Source: Paractinoplanes bogorensis (GTDB lineage: Bacteria; Actinomycetota; Actinomycetes; Mycobacteriales; Micromonosporaceae). Taken from it: a DNA stretch of 64,000 nt. Made by a program: the position numbers and the translations under genes. The stretch's first letter is position 1. Every line of letters starts with the position of its first letter. Below the pieces are notes generated by a model that saw only the letters and a program-made list of their open reading frames with translations, was not told where the DNA came from and searched no databases. This document shows, piece by piece, positions 59,703 through 64,000 of this stretch. The stretch covers positions 310,001 through 374,000 of the forward strand of contig NZ_JAHKKG010000001.1 of NCBI RefSeq assembly GCF_018829635.1, given 5' to 3'.

Positions 59703-61070
59703 ATGGGCAACATGACCACAGAAGTCATCAACCCGTCGACGGGCGCGGTCTTCACGACCGTGCCGTCGCTGGATCTGGCGGCCACCGACGCCGCCATCGA
59801 GCGGGCCGCCCAGGCGTTCCCAGCCTGGCGGGCCGTCGCGCCCGGAGACCGTGCACGGCTGCTTCGTCGCTTTGCCGCCGTGGTCGACGCCCACATCGAC
59901 GAGCTGGCCGGGCTCGAGGTGCGCAACGCCGGCCACACCATCGGCAACGCCCGCTGGGAGGCCGGGAACGTCCGGGACGTGCTCGACTACTACGCGGGCG
60001 CGCCCGAGCGGCTCAGCGGCCGCCAGATCCCGGTGCCCGGCGGTCTCGACGTGACGTTCCACGAGCCGCTCGGCGTGGTCGGCATCATCGTGCCGTGGAA
60101 CTTCCCGATGCCGATCGCCGGCTGGGGGTTCGGCCCGGCGCTGGCGGCCGGCAACACCGTCGTGCTCAAACCGGCCGAACTGACCCCGCTCACCGCGATC
60201 CGGCTGGGCGAGCTGGCCCTCGAGGCCGGCCTGCCCGAGGGCGTCTTCACCATCGTCCCGGGTAAGGGTTCGATCGTCGGGCAGCGGTTCGTGACCCATC
60301 CGGCCGTACGGAAGGTCTGCTTCACCGGCTCGACCGAGGTCGGCAAGTCGATCATGGCGGGCGCGGCCGACCAGGTGAAGCGGGTGACCCTCGAACTGGG
60401 CGGGAAGAGCTCGAACATCGTCTTCGCCGACGCCGACCTGGAGAAGGCGGCGGCGAGCGCTCCGGGCAGCGTGTTCGACAACGCCGGGCAGGACTGCTGC
60501 GCCCGGTCGAGGCTGCTGGTGCAGGAGTCGGTCTACGACAAGTTCCTGGCCCTGCTCGAGCCCGCGGTCAAGGCATTCCGCGTCACCGATCCGGCCCGGA
60601 CGGACGCCGAGATGGGCCCGTTGATCTCCGCGTCGCACCGGAAGACCGTGGAAACATACGTGGAAGGGTCGGACGTCGCCTTCCGCGGAGATGCCCCGAA
60701 AACCGACGGCTGGTGGTTCCCGCCGACGGTGCTGCTCGCCCACTCGACCGACGACCCGCACTGGCGCGAAGAGGTCTTCGGGCCGGTGCTGAGCGTGCTG
60801 CCGTTCACGGACGAGGAAGACGCCGTACGCCTGGCCAACGACACCGAGTACGGACTGTCGGGCTCGCTGTGGACCCGCGACCTGGGCCGGGCCCTGCGCG
60901 TCTCGCGGGCCGTGGAAACCGGAGCGCTGAGTGTCAACAGCCATTCATCGGTGCGCTATTGGACTCCGTTCGGCGGCATGAAACAGTCCGGTCTGGGCCG
61001 TGAGCTGGGACCGGACGCGTTGCTCAGCTTCACGGACGTCAAGAACGTGTTCATGGCAATGGGAGATTAA
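59703..61070 (+). CDS. NAD(P)-dependent aldehyde dehydrogenase (PuuC-like)
   Basis: The 455-residue enzyme has the catalytic asparagine in VPWNFPMP, glutamate in TLELGGKS and nucleophile cysteine in NAGQDCCARSR, plus the NAD-loop CFTGSTEVGK. It would oxidise a gamma-glutamyl-aminoaldehyde to the acid in this operon. ATG 59703 begins two bases after the ligase stop; a second ATG at 59712 is possible. Its stop is directly before the SDR GTG. Confidence 0.93.
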   Translation: MGNMTTEVINPSTGAVFTTVPSLDLAATDAAIERAAQAFPAWRAVAPGDRARLLRRFAAVVDAHIDELAGLEVRNAGHTIGNARWEAGNVRDVLDYYAGAPERLSGRQIPVPGGLDVTFHEPLGVVGIIVPWNFPMPIAGWGFGPALAAGNTVVLKPAELTPLTAIRLGELALEAGLPEGVFTIVPGKGSIVGQRFVTHPAVRKVCFTGSTEVGKSIMAGAADQVKRVTLELGGKSSNIVFADADLEKAAASAPGSVFDNAGQDCCARSRLLVQESVYDKFLALLEPAVKAFRVTDPARTDAEMGPLISASHRKTVETYVEGSDVAFRGDAPKTDGWWFPPTVLLAHSTDDPHWREEVFGPVLSVLPFTDEEDAVRLANDTEYGLSGSLWTRDLGRALRVSRAVETGALSVNSHSSVRYWTPFGGMKQSGLGRELGPDALLSFTDVKNVFMAMGD

Positions 61071-61835
61071 GTGGAGCGTCTACAGGACCGGGTCGCCGTC
61101 ATCACCGGCGCCGGCAGCGGTATCGGTCTCGCGACGGCCCGGCGTTTCGCCGCCGAGGGCGCGTTCGTCGTTTGCGTCGATATCTCCGCCGAAGCGGGCG
61201 AAGCGATCGCGAAGGAGATCAACGGCGAGTTCGTGGCCTGCGACGTCAGCGACGAGGAGCAGGTCAAGGCCCTGTTCGACGGGGTCGCCGAGCGCCACGG
61301 CCGGGTCGACATCGCCTTCAACAACGCCGGCATCAGCCCGCCCGACGACGACTCGATCCTGGTCACCGGCCTGGACGCGTGGGAGCGGGTGCTCAAGGTC
61401 AACACGACCAGCGTGTTCTTCTGCTGCAAGTACGCGATCCCGCACATGCAGCGGCAGGGCAAGGGCTCGATCATCAACACCGCGTCGTTCGTCGCCCTGC
61501 TCGGCGCCGCGACCTCGCAGATCGCCTACACCGCGAGCAAGGGCGGGGTGCTGGCGATGACCCGCGAGCTGGGCGTGCAGTTCGCCCGCGAGGGCATCCG
61601 GATCAACGCGCTCTGCCCCGGACCGGTGGCCACCCCGCTGCTGATGGAGCTGTTCGCGAAGGATCCGGAGCGGGCCGCCCGCCGCCTGGTGCACGTGCCG
61701 ATGGGCCGCTTCGCCGAGCCGGCCGAGATCGCCGCCGCCGTCGCGTTCCTGGCCAGCGACGACGCCTCGTTCATGACCGCTTCGCAGTTCGTCGTCGACG
61801 GCGGAATTACCGGAGCCTATGTAACGCCGCTGTAA
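61071..61835 (+). CDS. short-chain dehydrogenase/reductase (SDR)
   Basis: The 254-residue protein has the TGAGSGIG cofactor motif near residues 13-20, NNAG near 86, and the catalytic serine and Y-x3-K in SQIAYTASKGG near 148-158. Asp37 behind the second strand (VVCVDIS) favours NAD over NADP. In the operon it may oxidise an alcohol to the aldehyde taken by the preceding enzyme. GTG 61071 starts directly behind the aldehyde dehydrogenase stop. Confidence 0.93.
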   Translation: MERLQDRVAVITGAGSGIGLATARRFAAEGAFVVCVDISAEAGEAIAKEINGEFVACDVSDEEQVKALFDGVAERHGRVDIAFNNAGISPPDDDSILVTGLDAWERVLKVNTTSVFFCCKYAIPHMQRQGKGSIINTASFVALLGAATSQIAYTASKGGVLAMTRELGVQFAREGIRINALCPGPVATPLLMELFAKDPERAARRLVHVPMGRFAEPAEIAAAVAFLASDDASFMTASQFVVDGGITGAYVTPL

Positions 61836-61872
61836 TGTTTAAGACTCCGTTTTCACGGGGAAGGCCCTGGTA

Positions 61873-61930
61873 CACCCGCTGACGAAGTGGGTGAAGGGGT
61901 CGAATCCCCGCCCGCGCCGGTCGATCCCGG
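61873..61930 (+). other. three successive hairpins behind SDR gene
   Basis: CACCCGCT-GACGA-AGTGGGTG (61873-61893), GGGG-TCGAAT-CCCC (61896-61909) and CCGG-TCGATC-CCGG (61917-61930) follow one another, before a strong terminator hairpin. The block could be a structured 3' end or a small RNA. It does not fold as a normal tRNA. Confidence 0.4.
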
Positions 61931-61951
61931 TGTAGGTGGGACAGAAGGACC

Positions 61952-62000
61952 CAGGCGCGGCGCCGCCTCCACCCGGAGGCGACGCCGCGCGCCTGTTTTC
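61952..62000 (+). terminator. terminator of the permease-SDR operon
   Basis: CAGGCGCGGCG..GCCTCC pairs with GGAGGC..CGCCGCGCGCCTG around an ACCC loop (with a short bulge), followed by TTTTCCCCC. It lies about 115 nt behind the SDR stop. Confidence 0.7.
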
Positions 62001-62035
62001 CCCCGTTCGGTTGTTGCTCGGAAACATGATCTGGT

Positions 62036-62041
62036 TACGGT
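62036..62041 (+). promoter_or_regulatory. -10-like hexamer TACGGT before first hydrolase gene
   Basis: TACGGT ends 6 nt before ATG 62048. It shows that the hydrolase genes have their own start separate from the operon upstream. Confidence 0.45.
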
Positions 62042-62047
62042 GGGGCG

Positions 62048-62734
62048 ATGCGCCCGATCATCGGCATCACGACCTATGTGGAACCCGCCACCTGGGGCGT
62101 TTGGCGTGATCTGCCCACCACGCTGGTGCCGCACGACTACACCGAAGCGGTCACCCAGGCGGGTGGCCGGCCGGTGCTCATCCCCCCGCACGAAGACACC
62201 GACGTCCTCGGGATGCTCGACGGTCTGGTGCTGGCCGGCGGCCCCGATCTGAGCCCCGGGTTCTACGGCGCCGAGCCCGAGCCGCTCACCGTGACCCGCC
62301 CCGATCGGGACCGCGCCGAAATACTGCTCGTCCGGCGGGCGTTGGAACTGGATGTACCCCTTCTCGGTGTGTGCCGTGGCATGCAGCTGCTGGTGGTGGC
62401 CAACGGAGGCACCCTGCACCAGCATCTGCCCGACGTCCTGGGCCACGAGCGCCACCGACCGGCCCCCGGTGTCTACGGCGAGCACGACGCCTCGCTCGTC
62501 CCGGGCAGCCGGATAGCCGGACTGATGGGCGACGAGCTCGGCATCCGGTGTTTCCACCACCAGGGCGTGGCCGATGCCGGGAAACTCACCGTGACCGGCC
62601 ACGCGGCGGACGGACTGCCCGAGGCGGTCGAGGATCCGGGCCACCGGTTCGTCCTCGGCGTCCAGTGGCACCCCGAAGTGACCCGTGACGAGCGGCTGTT
62701 CGGCGCCCTGGTTGCGGCCGCACGCCAAAAATAA
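62048..62734 (+). CDS. gamma-glutamyl-gamma-aminobutyrate hydrolase family protein (C26), first copy
   Basis: The 228-residue class I amidotransferase-like enzyme has the nucleophile cysteine in LLGVCRGMQLL near residue 112, and the His-x-Glu dyad in VQWHPE near 206. PuuD-type members release glutamate from gamma-glutamyl products, fitting the ligase two genes upstream. It shares the same layout and motifs with the following gene and the two likely arose by duplication. It starts at ATG 62048, leaderless. Confidence 0.92.
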   Translation: MRPIIGITTYVEPATWGVWRDLPTTLVPHDYTEAVTQAGGRPVLIPPHEDTDVLGMLDGLVLAGGPDLSPGFYGAEPEPLTVTRPDRDRAEILLVRRALELDVPLLGVCRGMQLLVVANGGTLHQHLPDVLGHERHRPAPGVYGEHDASLVPGSRIAGLMGDELGIRCFHHQGVADAGKLTVTGHAADGLPEAVEDPGHRFVLGVQWHPEVTRDERLFGALVAAARQK

Positions 62735-62758
62735 GAGCTACGAGGAGGAAGTCGACGA

Positions 62759-63508
62759 ATGCGCAGGCCCCTGATCGGTATGACCGCGTACGCCCAGCAG
62801 GTGCAGTACGGCAGCAACGACCTCATCGCGGGCATGCTCCCGATGACGTATGTGCGAGCCGTGCACGCCGTCGGCGGACGAGCCGTACTGATCACCCCGG
62901 ACGATCCGGGAACCGACGTCATCGAGTCGCTCGACGGCATCGTGTTCAGCGGCGGCGGTGACGTCGATCCGGCGTACTGGGGGGCCGAGCGGCATCCGGC
63001 GACCGAGGTCGACAAGGAGCGCGACGAGTCCGAGATCATGCTGATGCGGGCGGCGCTGGCGGCCGACCTGCCGACCCTCGGGGTGTGCCGGGGCATGCAG
63101 GTGATGGCGGTCGTCGGCGGGGGCTCGCTGCACCAGCACCTGCCCGACCTGATCGGCCACGAGCGGCACCGCGCCGCGGCGGGCACCGACCCGCTGGCCG
63201 CGGACGCCTCCGCGTACGGCCGGCACGACGTGATCACCGAGCCCGGCTCGATCGCGCACACCCTGCTCGGGGCGCACGCGACCGTCAACTCGTTCCACCA
63301 CCAGGGGGTCGACGACCCGGGATCGTTCACGGCGACCGGCTGGTGCCCCGACGACCGGGTCATCGAGATCATCGAAGACCCTGATTACGCGTACGCCCTG
63401 GGCGTCCAGTGGCATCCGGAGCGGACCGCCGATCTGCGGGTCTTCGCGGCTCTCGTCGAGGCCGCGGCCAAGCGTTCCGGACTGAAGCCGGAGGCGTTCG
63501 CGGCGTAA
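62759..63508 (+). CDS. gamma-glutamyl-gamma-aminobutyrate hydrolase family protein (C26), second copy
   Basis: The 249-residue protein has the cysteine in TLGVCRGMQVM, VFSGGGDVDPAYWG and the dyad VQWHPE near residue 221. It differs from the first copy by an insert of about 12 residues (AAAGTDPLAADAS) before the Y-G-x-H-D segment and a longer C-terminus, suggesting a different substrate or partner. ATG 62759 has TACGAGGAGG upstream. It lies 24 nt behind the first copy. Confidence 0.92.
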   Translation: MRRPLIGMTAYAQQVQYGSNDLIAGMLPMTYVRAVHAVGGRAVLITPDDPGTDVIESLDGIVFSGGGDVDPAYWGAERHPATEVDKERDESEIMLMRAALAADLPTLGVCRGMQVMAVVGGGSLHQHLPDLIGHERHRAAAGTDPLAADASAYGRHDVITEPGSIAHTLLGAHATVNSFHHQGVDDPGSFTATGWCPDDRVIEIIEDPDYAYALGVQWHPERTADLRVFAALVEAAAKRSGLKPEAFAA

Positions 63509-63515
63509 GCGCGGT

Positions 63516-63544
63516 GTTACCGTGCTCACTCGTAGCAAGGTAAC
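63516..63544. promoter_or_regulatory. GTTACC / GGTAAC inverted repeat before PAS-domain gene
   Basis: GTTACC (63516-63521) and GGTAAC (63539-63544) are separated by 17 nt and lie just before the last gene. It may be an operator or part of a promoter; no -10 is clear. Confidence 0.3.
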
Positions 63545-63563
63545 GAGCCACGTGGGAGGGCCG

Positions 63564-64000
63564 ATGGACGTCACCCTCCCGAATCGGCTGCGCGTGGCGT
63601 TCGAGCGCGGCGGCGAGATGGGCCGCCGGATGGCCGGGCTCGACTGGTCGGCCAGCCCGCTCGGCCCGCCGGCGACCTGGGCGCCCGAACTGCAGAACGT
63701 CGTCGTGACCATGCTGGCCTCCCGGTCCCAGATGATCATTTTCTGGGGCCCGGAGTACTGCTCGCTCTACAACGACGCCTACATCTCGGCCGTGGGCACC
63801 AAGCACCCGCAGTTCCTGGGCCGGCCCGGTCGCGAGCTGTGGGCCGAGACGTGGTCTGTGCTGCGGAGCCTGTTCGACGGGGTGGTGGCCGACGACGAGG
63901 CGTTCTGGGCCGGCGACCACCCGTTCATGCTGGAGCGGCACGGCTTCCTCGAAGAGGCGTACTTCGACATCTCGTACGACCCGATCCGGCGCGACGAAGG
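63564..64000 (+). CDS. PAS-domain sensor protein, 3' end outside window
   Basis: The visible 145 residues begin MDVTLPNRLRVAFERGGEMG and contain a PAS-like region (LDWSASPLGPPATWAPELQ, then MIIFWGPEYCSLYNDAYIS and KHPQFLGRPGRELWAE). This N-terminus is typical for actinobacterial sensors that continue into GAF plus SpoIIE phosphatase or histidine kinase domains; which one cannot be seen. ATG 63564 has GGGAGGG just upstream. No stop codon lies before the window end. Confidence 0.8.
   Translation, partial: MDVTLPNRLRVAFERGGEMGRRMAGLDWSASPLGPPATWAPELQNVVVTMLASRSQMIIFWGPEYCSLYNDAYISAVGTKHPQFLGRPGRELWAETWSVLRSLFDGVVADDEAFWAGDHPFMLERHGFLEEAYFDISYDPIRRDE

Noticed and set aside
61881..61885. Guanidine-II (mini-ykkC) riboswitch because of an ACGA loop
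   Set aside because: Only one such loop is present, the closing pair does not fit, and the region lies behind a gene and before a terminator.
61873..61920. tRNA-like anticodon and T arms behind the SDR gene
   Set aside because: The anticodon loop would have G at position 33, the T loop is 6 nt, and no matching acceptor or D stem exists.

Overview
The window is about 70 percent G+C, with dense short-spaced operons, frequent GTG starts and 1-4 base start/stop overlaps. The gene order ffh - rpsP - KH protein - rimM - trmD - rplS - lepB - lepB - rnhB - DUF2469 - yraN - yifB - dprA - xerC-like - rpsB - tsf - pyrH - frr - cdsA - rlmN - dxr - rseP - ispG is that of an actinobacterial chromosome. 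Several accessory families (small CxxC proteins, DUF4081-GNAT, FomD-like DUF402 protein, Stealth protein) point to Micromonosporaceae, close to Actinoplanes; this placement is an inference from gene content, not a phylogeny.

Layout. 1-3.3 kb: minus-strand surface polysaccharide genes (Stealth phosphotransferase, UDP-sugar dehydrogenase) next to a NUDIX hydrolase cut by the window edge. 3.4-20.5 kb: core genes for protein targeting, translation and RNA processing (ffh, proS, rpsP, khpA, rimM, trmD, rplS, two signal peptidases, rnhB), with an ECF sigma factor and its membrane-tethered beta-propeller partner, an M23-like protein, a class V aminotransferase and a tyrosine recombinase. 20.5-23.8 kb: a loosely packed stretch with a 47-bp tandem array, a GntR regulator, a small CxxC protein, more than 1 kb of degenerate GC-rich repeats without a gene, and a small excisionase-like HTH gene preceded by operator-like repeats. 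23.8-34.6 kb: dprA/yifB/yraN and then rpsB-tsf-pyrH-frr-cdsA-rlmN and a DivIVA-domain gene. 35-43 kb: an MBL-fold/Rieske fusion protein, a phytoene-desaturase-like oxidoreductase, YihY, and the MEP pathway genes dxr and ispG flanking the site-2 protease gene rseP. 43-55 kb: regulators and transport (DUF4081-GNAT, PadR, maltokinase-cap protein, LLM oxidoreductase, a degenerate ABC ATPase + YhgE/Pip protein + TetR operon, and a histidine kinase - response regulator - ABC-2 exporter cluster). 55-64 kb: an IS481-like remnant, a MerR regulator and a catabolic cluster (permease, glutamine-synthetase-like ligase, aldehyde dehydrogenase, SDR, two class I amidotransferase-type hydrolases) that looks like a gamma-glutamylation route for a polyamine or amino alcohol; the last gene, a PAS sensor protein, runs off the end.

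Recurring features read directly from the sequence: a TAnnnT hexamer 6-9 nt before the start codon of many genes without a Shine-Dalgarno sequence (leaderless promoters); three tandem-repeat arrays at or just behind the 3' ends of genes; and a TTTTCCCGTACGG-type motif found in different reading frames and in non-coding DNA. No rRNA, tRNA, CRISPR array or intact insertion sequence was recognised.
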